Of a stretch of DNA of 64,000 nt, positions 1 through 12,174 are shown one piece after another; positions within the stretch are counted from its first letter, which is position 1; each line of letters opens with the position of its first letter. The DNA comes from Thamnaconus septentrionalis. Taxonomy: Eukaryota > Chordata > Actinopteri > Tetraodontiformes > Monacanthidae. The stretch spans positions 10,840,001-10,904,000 of the forward strand of contig CM020507.1 of the NCBI GenBank assembly GCA_009823395.1, written 5' to 3'. The notes below the pieces were generated by a model. It was given only the letters and a program-made list of their open reading frames with translations. It searched no databases and was not told the DNA's origin. The position numbers and the translations under genes were made by a program.

Positions 1-983
1 ATGACATGCGTGCAGAAATGCAGTTTGCTTCACGCTCAAAGAAACATCATCTCACGGTCGCTATTAGAGATAGTGTATTTTCTCCTGCCTTTCAGGATGG
101 ACCCCAGGGTGGTGGGGCTCTAACCCTGGGAGCGCAAGGGGGCGTCAGTGGGAGAAAACAAGAAGCACCTGTGAGTTTGTCCTCAATTTAGGCCCCCCAA
201 AAACCTGCCATTGTGTTATTTTTACCCACAAAAGGTCAGGTGTTCCAGGCCAACACTGAGAGAATGCTCTCCACTTTTAAAAATAACAAAGAAGGACCAA
301 AAAATACACTTTAACAGGCTAAAACAGGTTTATCCTCAGAGACATGGGTCATGTTTCGCAGGTGGCCGCCATCTCGCGGGCGCTTTGTGTTTGTTCAAGC
401 TTTTGTTTCATTGTAGATTTAACGTCTGTAATTCTAGGGCTGCGGATATTAAATTTACCGGATTCCTCAGTTCTTTTTGTTTTCAATGTTTTGAGAGTGA
501 GAGAGTGGGGGAATATTTACGACAGAGCTTCCAAAGAGCGGGGGTCGTTTTTTTAGAAAAAGCAAGAAAAAACCATGTCAGGGGGGCAGAGAGAGGATTT
601 TTCGCATGCCGTCGCTAAATGTGTCAAACAACAGCAGCACCGCTGAAAAGACCCGGTGCAGCACGGTGGCATGAAAGGCGTCAGTGCTTTCCTCCATCGT
701 CTCCGCTGTCCTGCGTTTTCCGTCCCCTCGGTCTGTCTATCAGAAGCAGCACCTCTGCTTGGTGAGGTTCAGGGTTCAAAGATACATGTTAATACATAGA
801 AATATGTGGCTTTACCCAGACACATACAAACAACTGCAAAATCCCCAAATCCCTAAAATAGCAAACCGAAAAACTAGCATTAGCTTTTCCACGCTATTGA
901 ACTGATCGCTTAAATGGGAAGATAAAGGCAACAATAAGGTGACGAATTGAGCCGTTGAGACATGTCTCATTTATGACCGTGGT

Positions 984-986
<3 letters not shown>
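1..986. other. anonymous noncoding sequence
   Basis: No coding frame, RNA gene or recognisable repeat was found. The open frames here are short (up to 135 codons), overlap each other and have no domain or coding-like composition. The end is set by the first TG array. Confidence 0.5.
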
Positions 987-1053
<67 letters not shown>

Positions 1054-1057
1054 GCGC
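987..1057. repeat. (TG)24 microsatellite with CGTG/CG tail
   Basis: A perfect TG run of 48 bp passes into CGTG repeats and then a pure CG run. Alternating purine-pyrimidine of this type, especially with CG, is the classic Z-DNA-forming pattern. Confidence 0.95.
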
Positions 1058-2971
1058 CAGCCCACCTTGTTTATTTATGTTGTTATGTGAGCATGAGCTA
1101 GCATGAAATGTTGAAATGTTTCTCCGCTGTGTTTACTCATGTGGGCTAAATACCAATGTGACGGTGTTTACAAGCAAAGAATGGAGGAGCTCAACTGCAA
1201 CGCCTCCCTCAAAACATCGCTGTCGAGGTCCAGGAGGAGGCGCGCACCTCTGCGGCTGCTTGGAAATGTCACCGACGTAATGGCTGCATCCTTCCATCTG
1301 CTGATTCTGAGTGACTAAGTGTGCGTGTGTGTGTGTGTGTTCTTGTTTATATGGCAATGTGAGGGCCGAGAGTTTCAACCTACGCGTATCAACCAACAGA
1401 GTGAGGACATTTCAGAGGCAAAGTTCAGGTTTGGGTTTTGGCTTGACAAAAGAATGGAAAATAGATGCAAGTCCTCACAGAGAGAGAGTGTGTGTGTGTG
1501 TGTGTGGGTTTAAGTGGCCCTCCTCTTCCCTCCCTCAGCAGCTGCAACAGTAGCTCGTAGCCCCTCCATCTACGACACGCCTCACGCCTGCCGCCGCCGC
1601 CGCGCATGCACAGTGGATGCACCTTAACGTGCGTGCGTGCCCACCCGTGCACGCACAATACCCAAGGAACGTTTTATCACCTCACCGGCTTTCTCACTGG
1701 CAGGCGGGCGGGCGGGCAAGACAGCCGAGAGCTGCTGGTAACGCCGAGGGAGACATACAGGGCGGGAAAAAATAAAAGGGAAGAGCAGGAGAAGGTGAAG
1801 TGATTCTAAAAAAAAAGGCACTAATGCAGAAAGCGTTGCCAAGCTGGCAGGCTGCGGGTGGGATTCATTCAAGCACTCATTTATCATTAAAGGAGGCTCT
1901 GCTGAAACTGCATGCGCATGGCGTGATGCGAGACTGAAGCCAAAGGAGAAATCGTTTCAGAACAGGGTTGATCATCGTGAAGTGTTGGTCCTCATGAGAG
2001 CCAACATTCCAACAAGTGAGAATGACCCAAATCAGGCCTGTTCAACCGGTGCCACTGCTGGTATCTGGTCCACCTACAGTACTTAATGATTCACTCCTCC
2101 CTGGTTAAGACGATTCACAATGATTCATCTTCCATCCCCGCTGGTTAGGAGGCACGATTCACAAGCTGTAGCTCTGTGCAGTATAGCTGACACGGTGCAG
2201 AGGACACCGAGGGGAGAAATAAAACCCCCCACTGATCCACCTGAGGTTCGACAACACGATTTCATGGCCCTTGTTAATTTAGAGACCCCATATTTAGAAA
2301 ACGGATGCGATCGAAATTAAACTGACCTAATAAACTAAATGAATCTCAAACTGCCAGATGTTCAATTCTGATAAAAAAAAAAAAAAATCCTCTGACTAAA
2401 AAAACCTAGAGAAAGACAATCAGCACCCACTGATTGTAATATTAAAAGAGCCAACAGAGTTTCATGTTGGTCCTCCGAGGTTTTAGATTGTGGCTTGAAA
2501 GTAAATTAAAATGTAAAATCTAATCAGGGAATAAATGAACTGTGATGTAGTACAAAACTCAGGCAAATTGGTAAAATGAATAAATGCAACCTGGTGAGTC
2601 CATCTTGTTGGGCTGCTACATAAAAAACACCTGCTATTTTTTGTCCGTCTTTACAATTCCACTGATTCCCTGAAGCTGGCAGCCAAAATCTGGTTCAGGC
2701 ATCATTTAGAATCATCTCCATGGATTTGTCCTCGAATCGCCACGTGATGCTTCCAGAGTGCAACGTGCGCAACAGCCGAGAATCCTTCCCCATTTTCACG
2801 ACGGGCCAGAGCGGCACGACAGGTAATTAAGGCGCAGAGTAGGACGGAGGGCTAATTGTCAAACGGTGACAATTACGCCTCTTTGTTATCCCGCAGCTGC
2901 CCCAGCGGGCTGTGGGTCACTTTGCGTGTTGCGGGTCACAACACACAATGCCAGGGAAAATCAGCCGGACC

Positions 2972-2973
<2 letters not shown>
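1058..2973. other. anonymous noncoding sequence
   Basis: Unique sequence with two short TG runs (about 1321-1340 and 1489-1507, the latter preceded by a short AG run). From about 2340 to 2660 it is AT-rich. No coding or RNA gene is supported. Copies of a short motif resembling ACGATTCACAA occur near 2109 and 2153, but are too few to define a repeat. Confidence 0.45.
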
Positions 2974-3026
<53 letters not shown>

Positions 3027-3038
3027 CGTGCGTGTGCG
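2974..3038. repeat. (TG)n microsatellite with CGTG tail
   Basis: About 24 TG units pass into CGTG units at the right edge, the same TG-to-CG transition as the array near 1 kb. Confidence 0.95.
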
Positions 3039-3392
3039 TATCGACTCGGTGAATGAGAGGGAGGGAGATAATCTTCATTTCCAACTGATTGCATTTTCAC
3101 ACCAACTCCTCAGGCCCTCAGGGCTGAAACCAAAGGGCCAAGTGTTGTCAGCACACACACACACACGGATAGAAAAAGACACCGGCAAACACACGCACAC
3201 ACACAGTTGCAAACTGAGAGAGTGAATTCTGGCAGAGCGGCAGGATTGAAGTGAATGCAGGGTAAGAAGGCACACCACTGCGGCCGCTGATTGGCTCATT
3301 TCCATTTCAATTACACAGCCCAGTGACATTGCTGTGCATACACTCCCGACACACAAACGTACACCTACACAAGAAGACCTGGGCGGGCGGCC

Positions 3393-3395
3393 GTG

Positions 3396-3428
<33 letters not shown>
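3393..3428. repeat. (GC)n(AC)n array, left arm of an inverted pair
   Basis: A short GCGCGC run continues into (AC)13. The complementary (TG)17 array lies 75 bp downstream, so the two can pair as a long stem. Confidence 0.9.
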
Positions 3429-3501
3429 TCGCACTGTACCCGCCGAACTCCCATCAGCCACTTCTTCTTTGAGCTCTGCACCAGCAGCTGCAGACACAAT
3501 C

Positions 3502-3503
<2 letters not shown>

Positions 3504-3537
<34 letters not shown>
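3504..3537. repeat. (TG)17 microsatellite, right arm of an inverted pair
   Basis: A perfect TG run, reverse-complementary to the AC array just upstream. Confidence 0.95.
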
Positions 3538-3538
<1 letters not shown>

Positions 3539-3837
3539 CAGGCGTGTGTGTGCGTGGGGAGAGATGGCGAACCCCAGTCAAAGGGAAAGACGGAGAAAAG
3601 GCGCAGACGGCGAGCTGCTCGGTGGCAGGTGGAGACAGAGGTCGATCCGACCAGTTGAATGAGAGCGATTCAATAGGAGGAGGAACTTTCCAACGTGCCG
3701 CCCCGGCCGTTTTCACTACAGACGCCGGGGCGAGGACGGTCGAAGAGGACGCTCGCTGCTGCACGCAGTCTTATTTCAACGCTTAGCCTCCAGGAGGGCG
3801 AGGACGGGAGGGCAGGAGAGCAGAACGGCTGACGTTG

Positions 3838-6559
3838 CTTTTCATTAGGTTTATTCATTTGCTAAAGTACGTCAGCTTTATTAATAGTTGATAAGAGAGG
3901 AAAAAAAAACATAATATTAAGGTCTGAATTTGTTCAACATGCACTTACAAATAGACTTAATGAAAAGCGCGGGGCAAGTTCATTCTGGGCTCGATGGTTT
4001 TTAAATAAAAATCTAATCAAAATCCTCAACACAAACTCAACTAGGTAGTCGTGCACTCACAGCATTATTAAGCATCTTCCACAGCAAGCACACATTAGGA
4101 AACCTTGCAGGCGTTGGTCTCCTAATGATAACAATCTGGCTGTTTTTTCGTTTGTTCGTTTTAACCCCGTGAAAATGCAGCAGTATATATGCCAGGCCTG
4201 TGAGTGGCGCTGCAGCGCTGCTACAGAAGTGCGGCAAAAACACAGAAGAAGACGTGCATTTAAAATCTCTTGCGATGTAAACAAACAAGGGAGAGGCGTA
4301 AAAGAGGAATTTAGAGATTCAATCACTGTAGGACTGGTTTCTAAAACGAGGTTATTCACTGTTGAAACAACAATACGATAAAAATATATATATATATATA
4401 CTGACGGACATACAGTGGAGATGCTGCCTGTGAGGAAGCTTTAATGTAAAAACTGCGGTGACTTTTCTTTTTTTTTTTCCGCAAGACTGCAGCGCTGGCT
4501 GCACGGCGACTCAGATCACCTCTCTTGTCTCTACCTCTCACTCGCTCTGTTATCTTTCTATTTTCTCTTTCGGGCTTTTTCCACCTGCCTGATTTTCTTG
4601 TTCAGCTTCGGTCCCGCTCTTGACCCCACATCAGATCTATTTACATTATTCATTCCTTCAGCTTCTCCCTCGTATATCTTTCAAAAAAAAAAAAAAAAAA
4701 AAATTCAATTCAATATCCTAAGGCAATGTTCCGGTGCTAGATAAGTCAAATAGCAGAAATCAGAAAAAAACAACAACGACAAAAAAAATCATAATAATAA
4801 CAACAAATGCACGGAGACCTTTAAAGGTAAAGCCATATATATCCTTGGGAGTGTGAGTGTGTTTGCTTTGGTGTGTGCACATGTGTGTGTTCCCAAAGTG
4901 GGGGATCATTTGTTGATTTTGGTCCGGAGGGGAAATATGTTTAGCTAAGAGGAGCTGACCTATGACTGAACCCCGAATAGAGTAAACATGCTAAAGGTTC
5001 CTTTGTCGACCTTTCAACACACACACACACACCCCTACACACACACTTTGCAAACACTTCTCAATATAGTCGGTGCAGTTGTCTAATTACACATGATTGG
5101 TTGGGGGTTGGGAAGATGAGAGGGAAAGGAGGGAAGGAGCTGAAAGACTGAGAGGGAGCGAATGAAGAAAAGGACTGCTGCAAGTGATTAGGCTCATTCT
5201 TTACAGCAGTCACAGAAAGGATCTTTTTTTTTCCTTTTTCCACCTCGTTATTACTAATGGCACAGACGTTGGTGGTGGAGAGTGAGCGGCGGATAACTGC
5301 ATCCAATATTTCCATTCTGCAATTTTCCTGACTGTAAAATGGATTCCCTGACGGAACCGTCGCTTCAGCGTTTCTCACTTCTCCCCTTTTTTTTTTTTTT
5401 TGTTATTTTCTAGTAGCTCTTGCAAGCGCAATTACAATATGGCGTGAAGCTCAGCTGCTGTGGCCGCGTCACATGTCAGGAGGAGGGACAGACGTCTGCA
5501 CAGAGGGTGAACTGGATGCAATGGAAGACAGGAGAACTAGAGTGTGCAAGAACGGTGCTGCAGAGCTGCTTCTTCATCCTGGGAAGTGTTCTGGATCAAT
5601 CACAAATAACGGAAAATAATCCACACGCAGATTAAAACAGAACACATTGTTACTATTTCTCCCGCATTGCTGTAGGTTTGATGCACCTGCAGCCGCGGCA
5701 CCCATGGCAACAACTGTAACCGCTTAACTTGTTGGCAACACATCCACCAGACTGTCAACACAGAGCAACTTGAAGGAAAGGAGGCTGGCCAGAGTTGAAA
5801 AATATGCACATGGAGGGCAGAGTACTTAGTGCTAGCTTGAAGCCTCCAGAACAGCCTGTTGGCTTGATGTCGAAGCTAAAACTCAGCGGGCGGCTGCCGC
5901 TGCCTGATTAATTCCTGGAGCGGAGCTGCGGACAAGCGGCGCTGAAATCAAAAGACAAAGATGAATCAAAAAGAGGACAAACAAACTGGACCAATCAAAT
6001 CACGAGCATCTAAAAATACACAAAACTGCTTTTCTTGTCCTCGTGTCATTCGCCCTCCTGCTGCGCTGACACACCAGTGCGATGCACCCAACCGTGTGGA
6101 AGTCTGCGGCACAGAGGCGGAAGCACAAGTCCCTCAAAGACCCAAACTGTTTGTAGCATCTATTACCATCAGGATTATATTTTTTCTAGTGAGAGCCAAA
6201 CATGATTATCTCATTCACGAATTAATTACTTATTAATCATGTATGTTGTTTTTTTGTGTCTGATCTAATTATACTGACATTTCACATCTGGCCAGTTGCC
6301 ATAGGATCTAATATTGAAGATATTTTAATATGGGATGGACGGTTATCAGGGTACAAACACTCCTGCCCTCCTCATTTACCCAACTCCAGCACGTCGAGGA
6401 GTCGCAAGTGAAGGGCAGCGGGTCAGCCTGAGCTGAGATCCTGTGGGAAACGTGGGCACGTACAAGCACGCCGTGCGATGGGTGAAAACACAATCCAGTG
6501 AGTGGAAATGGGGTCTAAAGGGCAAAATTTAGAGGAAGATGTCTTATTCAAACTGTGCT
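3838..6559. other. anonymous noncoding sequence with minor simple repeats
   Basis: Contains (TA)8 at about 4384-4400, a run of 21 A at 4683-4703 and a short AC run near 5018-5033. The rest is unique sequence, AT-rich around 3900-4800. Open frames are short and unconvincing. Confidence 0.45.
4683..4703. repeat. poly(A) tract, 21 A
   Basis: An uninterrupted run of 21 A. No recognisable retroposon body or AATAAA lies immediately upstream, so it is probably just a homopolymer. Confidence 0.9.
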
Positions 6560-6637
6560 TTACGCAACCCTCTCCTGCACAAAGAACTGGCCCCACTGGG
6601 GGATGAATAAAGTTCTTCAAGTCAAAGTAATGCGACA
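6560..6637 (+). mobile_element. possible retroposon 3'-end remnant
   Basis: The stretch around 6598-6630 reads GGGGGATGAATAAAGTTCTT and then AAGTCAAAG. This resembles the motif complementary to ACTTTATTGATCCCC that ends many teleost LINE copies. No reverse-transcriptase frame is visible upstream, so at most a short 3' tail remains. The family assignment is from memory of the motif only. Confidence 0.35.
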
Positions 6638-6664
6638 CTTGAAGTGCTCGGGCTGAGGAGACGG

Positions 6665-6824
<160 letters not shown>

Positions 6825-7244
6825 GCATGAGAGGGCCTTCGCTCGCTCGCTCTACAAGTTGATGGCCACATTCCTTGCTGGCTAAACGGCCGATAAGCTT
6901 ACAGCGGCAGGGGACACGGGGAAGGGGAGGCGGAGACATCAGGCCTATAAAGTATCGAGCACTACTGTTACCACCTAGGGGGGCTCGGTGGGCTGGTGGC
7001 GGGGGATGGGAGGGGCCGAGGCGGGCGGGCGGGGGGGCGGGCTGGTGTGAATGCTGGTTGGTACGGCGGGCGTCGACGCACCGACTGAGATGCATGCATG
7101 TGAGCACGGCGGTCCGGTCTGGGGGTGTTTTATTGTGTCCATCTGCCGCAGCTTTATGGGGTTGGGGGGCTCGGAGCAGGTGGTCTGCTCGCCGTAATAT
7201 ACTGACTGTCAATGAGGGACGTGGCCGCGCATTCCTTCCTCCCG

Positions 7245-7276
7245 CTCCTCCTCCTCCTCCTCCTCCTCCTCCTCCT
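7245..7276. repeat. (CTC)n trinucleotide repeat
   Basis: About ten CTC units in a homopyrimidine strand. Confidence 0.95.
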
Positions 7277-7411
7277 CGCCTCTCCGCCTCATCCCAGCTT
7301 TGACCCTTCCGTCTGCGGGCTCCCTCCGAACCTCCGAACCCCCCCGCGGCTGCGATCTCGCAATATTCGTTTCTGCCATTTATGTCCGTCATCGCTCATT
7401 TCACCACCGCC

Positions 7412-7439
7412 CCACCCACCCCCCCTCCCGGGTGGGTGG
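7412..7439. other. perfect hairpin of CCACCCACCC with GGGTGGGTGG
   Basis: A 10-bp left arm (7412-7421) is the exact reverse complement of the right arm (7430-7439), with an 8-nt C-rich loop. Further G-runs follow to about 7470. Either strand could also form a C-rich i-motif or a G-quadruplex. Confidence 0.8.
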
Positions 7440-7944
7440 CGGGTGACAGGGTGGGGTGGGGGTGGGGGGTGATGAATTAAGAGCGGTGACAGACGAGCTC
7501 TTGTTCTGCTCTCGGTTGTGATGGTGGTGAGTGAAAAAAAAAAAAATCACCAAAAAAAAGGTGCGGAGCTCCCAGCGGCCGTTTGATGTGGATGGAGTGC
7601 ATTAACATGCTGCAGCTCCCAGTCGCCCAAAACAGACACTTCCTCTGAGCTCATCGCCACTGGCAAACAACCGTCTTTAACGGGTCCGTCTAACGCTGGC
7701 CTGCGCGCGTCTGTGCGTGCTCGTGCGCGTGTACATGTCTCTCGCTCTGTGTAAAAAGGCTTTCTTTATGTCTCGGCTCGTCACCATGGGAATCGCAGGG
7801 AAAAATGACACATGCACAACTCCCCCCCCCCCCCAACATCCTGCCGGACCCCGGGGCCATTCTCCTGAATCACTGCTGCCCCAGTCGCCCCCCAATCCCC
7901 TTATAAATATAGTGGACTCTGACATGTTTTCCAGGACTGCGGTC

Positions 7945-7980
7945 AGTGTGTGTGCGTGTGTGTGTGTGTGTGTGCGTGCG
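7945..7980. repeat. (TG)n microsatellite, imperfect
   Basis: A TG run interrupted by CG steps at both ends. Confidence 0.9.
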
Positions 7981-8140
7981 CCCTGGAGATATGTGGAACC
8001 TATGCACAGTCACACCTGGGCAGTTAGTTGCAATTGATCGCTGTACATCAGTGAGTGCGACACGCGTCCAACCATTAATCATAGGACAGTGTTTTACAGT
8101 GACAAGGCATTTGGCAGTTGGGAGAGAACAGAGCTGTGCA

Positions 8141-8196
<56 letters not shown>
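8141..8196. repeat. (GT)n microsatellite with one TATA interruption
   Basis: About 28 dinucleotides, interrupted near 8152 by a TATAT step. The right part is a perfect GT run. Confidence 0.95.
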
Positions 8197-8198
<2 letters not shown>

Positions 8199-11100
8199 TC
8201 CAGGGTTTTTCCTTCTCTTCTTGATCCCAAAGAAAAATCAAAGACACATTTCAACAGAGAACAGTCGTGTCTCCAACTGTGATAAACCGCCAGGGAAAAA
8301 AAAAAAGAAAACCTCGACGAGCAATCCAAATAAGGCTTCCAAATAAGGCTTTTAAACGCAGCTTCTTTTGAATTTCACTCATCTGTTGGCTTTTTCATTT
8401 TTAACTAAAGCACCGAGACGGCCGACGGCCCCTCATCGCCAGGCAGACTTCAGGGTGAGAAGACCGGAAAGGCTGTGAGTAGCTGTGCCACGTGTTGACG
8501 TCACGTTAAAGCTGAAATATAGGCGTAAGTGATGGCAAAACACCCCCGATAAGCGGGCGAGACGCAAACAAACGTGTCTGGACGGCAGACGGACGGTCGT
8601 GCGCTCGCCATCCCTGATGCAAACCTCAACAAGGCGGCAGACGACAACTCAGGCGCCTGCTGGCGACTCCGATCAGATCAGATTAGGAGGAAACAGGCGC
8701 AGTTTTCCATTTGTTCTGCCTCAGTTTAGGAAATCACAAAAGTTCATCTTAGTAATAGTAATAATACATTTAATAAAGGTTTTATTGTCATGTCACTTTT
8801 CATTTTAAATCAAATCTCTTTGGCAATTCTGCGCAGATAAAAGCCTAAAAACAAACCACAAAGACAGCAAAAGGAAATCAATTAAATTCTGATTTTCAGA
8901 CAGCTGGTTTAAAGGCCTGTTTTAAAGACATCCAGTGTCTGTGGGGCCTCCAGGCTGTTTGAATGTTAGTCCTACACTACAGTCCGTAGTTTGGTCCTGA
9001 GGAGGTGGAGGGAGTGGCTTTTGTGTGACGAGAGGTTTCAGGCTGGTGAGTCTTAGCCGGTGTGGATTCCTCTCGGGATTCTTTGGCATTACCATAAAAG
9101 CCCGATTTCATTACCGTCGTACAGAAAATCATTCCAGTTGCACAACTGCGGCAAAGTCTTCTGCGAAAACCTCCGGGAAAATGAATCCCTCGCTGCCGTG
9201 AAGGTCTGCAGAACACTTGTTGTGCTCTAAGGAGACGATGATTGGAAGAAAAAAAACAAAACGACAACAACAACAACGGGGGAACGACAAAGCAAAACAC
9301 ACTGGGTTTATTTGTCCTGAGTGTTCCTCCTCCGCTTCAAACACGCCACTGATATTAGCGTCCCGTTTCATTCTGCTCTGTGCAGGCACGGCGACCTTCA
9401 AGGTGGGCTGTGTCAGGATGTTATAATGTCACTGCGTTCATAAAAGCCCTGATCTGGTCACAGGTCGCAAACCGCCGGCTGAGGTGCGTTAAAGTGCGTC
9501 CTCGGCAGAGTATATCACTGCTTTATTGTCGGGCTGCTGTCCTACAGCCTGCACCCTCAAGTGTTCGACCTTCCTGGGACTGTAGTTATCAAGAAACTGT
9601 GCGCTTATCAAAGTGCTACCAAGACCAGGACGCGAAAAGTTCCACTTTCGGAGTTTTTGCAATGAAATCAAAATCAGTTTTATTGTCACAAAGTAGAACT
9701 CAATTTTTGATCTTGTTACTTAACGCAAACCTGCAGACCAATCAACCTGTCTTTTAAATGTCAACTGCCCTCTGGTGGACGGCTGCAGTACTGTTTGAAT
9801 TTTGCATTGCATCTTTGTTTTTGTATTAAAGTTGGAGTTTCAGACTTTTTGAAACCTTCAAACTACTGGGACTGTTTCCAGCACTGATTTGTGCTTGCAG
9901 ATAAGTCGGATGGGCGGAGACCCAATCACGCCACTACACACCCCATCGTTAACCGTGCAGACGCTCTCAGTCACTGGCGATGGATGACTGCACTCTGAAT
10001 ATTATTTGCACAGCGGGATCTGAGTCTGTAATGCTGTGACTTACCCAACCTATGGCTCCTTGCCACCGTTTTATATGATTCTATGAAATATATCGATCGA
10101 CTCTATATTAAAATATGAAGCTGCTTTTAAAGGAGGTGAGCAAGTTCAGCCGGAGGTCCCGTGGACGTAAACAGTCCAGTTTAATGAGAGGTCTCAGTAT
10201 TGCTTTCATATTTGCAGGGTAATTCCTTAAGTCCACTTTGATTACTATGAAATAGCTTCATAATACTGGGGCGGAGCAGGTTTGATGAAACCACGTATGA
10301 GGTTATGTGGTGCTTGCTGTAATTTCTTGGACATTTTATTTGTCTTTGTGGATTGATATTGTCCCTTGCTACTTATCCTGCAATATTGGTCCTCGTAAAA
10401 GTTTCATTTAATGGATTCAGCTTGTTCGGTTAATGAGATGATACATCATCCTTTTTCATTTCTTCTCATCTTTTCTTTTTTTTTTTTTTTGCTAATTGCT
10501 GTCTTCGGGCTATACAAGTGTGCTGTGAAGTGAAATGCAGTACAACGCTGGCGTCTACGACTTGCAGGAAGCAGCCAGTTATCTGATGCCTTGACAGCCA
10601 GACAGGACCGGAGTGTCTGCCTGACTCTTCATGACGACGGCTGAGTCAGCGATCGTTTTTAAGTCCTTAACAATGCTCGAAATAAAGCAGGATGTTGTCG
10701 GCGTACTGGCTGATTCTCTTCTCGATCTATCTCTGCGTGTGTGAACGTGTTTTGGCGTCTCTTTTATCTTTTTATCAGTCTAGACAGCGCACCGTCTCTA
10801 AGCCGTTGCCACACAATACACACAGTTTCTTGGCACAGCACAGAGATCAGATAACGGGGAAAAAAAGCAATATCTCCTGATGGCAATGCCAGAGAGCCAA
10901 ATGAAGTTTTAGCTTTTTTAAAACGTGGGGCAGGTAATAGACAACATTCGTATTGATGGAGTAAATCCATCAGGGCGATAACTGTCAGAGGTTGCACGAC
11001 CCCTATCTCCAACACGTCCGATAACAACTTTTGAGTTCAATCACAACAACGGCGCTATTGTGCCAAAGATGTAGCAGTCGGGGGGGGGCTGTAATTTCCA

Positions 11101-11688
11101 CAACATCTGCTGATTGTAAAAGGCAGAGTGTTCCGAAAGCAGATGGTTATGGGGAGAAGATGGAGGCCCTTTATTAAGTGCAGAGGCAGTGTTTCATAAA
11201 AAATGGACTGCTGCTGTCTGATTTTGTTTGTTTGGGTGGATGGGGGTCGGGGGGGGGGTGGGGGTGGGCATGGTGGTTTGGTTGGTATACCACACAAATT
11301 GGAGGAAGCTTAAATTCACCTTTCCAGTCTGATGAAAACAACTCCCTGCGACCCTGAGCGCAGGAGAAGCAGGTACAGAAAATGAATGCATGAAAAAAAA
11401 AAATATTTATGTGCATTTGAGTATTTAATGGTTCTCTGGCATTGGCTGCACGGGCTGGAACACGGTGGGTCGGGAGGACGGAGCAGCGGCTGCGGCTCCA
11501 GGGGGTCAGCTGTGTTTTTTGTCCGGGGGGGGGGGGGCAGTAGAGGGGGGTTGGTTGACACATGGGCCCCTCTTCTAATTCCTCACGCCTCTCTAAAAGC
11601 TGCACGGCCCCTTCGCTGCTACCCTGTTAACATGTGTGCGCACGCATGTGCACTGTGTATCTGTTCCAATGCAGTGTGTGTTTGTCTG
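8197..11688. other. anonymous noncoding sequence
   Basis: No gene recognised in 3.5 kb. The segment is array-poor and AT-rich from about 8700 to 8900 and 9650 to 10500. It has a poly(T) run near 10478-10493, poly(G) runs near 11081 and 11526, and two TTTATTGTCA motifs (see the separate entry near 9.66 kb). Confidence 0.45.
9655..9722 (-). mobile_element. possible retroposon 3'-tail remnant
   Basis: Contains AATCAGTTTTATTGTCACA followed by an AT-rich stretch. TTTATTGTCA-type motifs are frequent at the ends of fish retroposon copies. A weaker similar motif occurs at about 8777. No body of an element is visible. Confidence 0.25.
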
Positions 11689-11707
11689 CGTGTGTGTGTG
11701 TGTGTGT
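11689..11707. repeat. (TG)n short microsatellite
   Basis: About nine TG units following CTGCG. Confidence 0.85.
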
Positions 11708-11904
11708 TGAGTGTGTATTCGGTAAGAACAAAGTGCTTTGGAGGACCTTCAGGGTCAGTCTCCCATGGAGGAGCTGTCAAGGTCCCAGGCAGGGGGTTAA
11801 GTGGCCTGTCGGGTAGCCGGGCTGTGTGTCTTATAGTGGGCAATGCCGGCATTATATAGGGCAGCAAAGGGCAGCGTATAATAAAGACATGAGCGCGAAC
11901 CAAT

Positions 11905-11949
11905 ACACACACGCGCGCGCACACACACACTCACACACACACACACACG
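11905..11949. repeat. (AC)n(GC)n(AC)n Z-DNA-type array
   Basis: An AC run, then a pure CG block (about 11912-11920), then AC with one TC interruption. Alternating purine-pyrimidine throughout almost the whole tract. Confidence 0.9.
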
Positions 11950-12146
11950 TACAGAGCGTTTACACACACGTTTGCATGTATACACATAAATCCCTAAAAG
12001 TTTAGCTGTAAAGTTCAGGGGCAGTTTGCGCTTCATCCTTGCACAGCTCATCATAAATGGCTTACATTACCGAGGTCATGGTCTGGCTACGTTTTATGCA
12101 TTTATTGAAGACGGCTATTACACCGAATATGCAGCGACCTGTGTGT

Positions 12147-12174
12147 GAGAGAGAGCGGAGAGAGAGAGAGAGAG
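12147..12174. repeat. (GA)n microsatellite, interrupted
   Basis: About 14 GA units interrupted once by CG. Confidence 0.9.

Noticed and set aside
3075..3786. Plus and minus frames of 150-229 codons
   Set aside because: Built on His-Thr and Cys-Val runs from AC/TG arrays.
8740..8830. Retroposon tail at TTTTATTGTCATGTCAC
   Set aside because: Only a short motif match in AT-rich sequence. Too weak for a feature.
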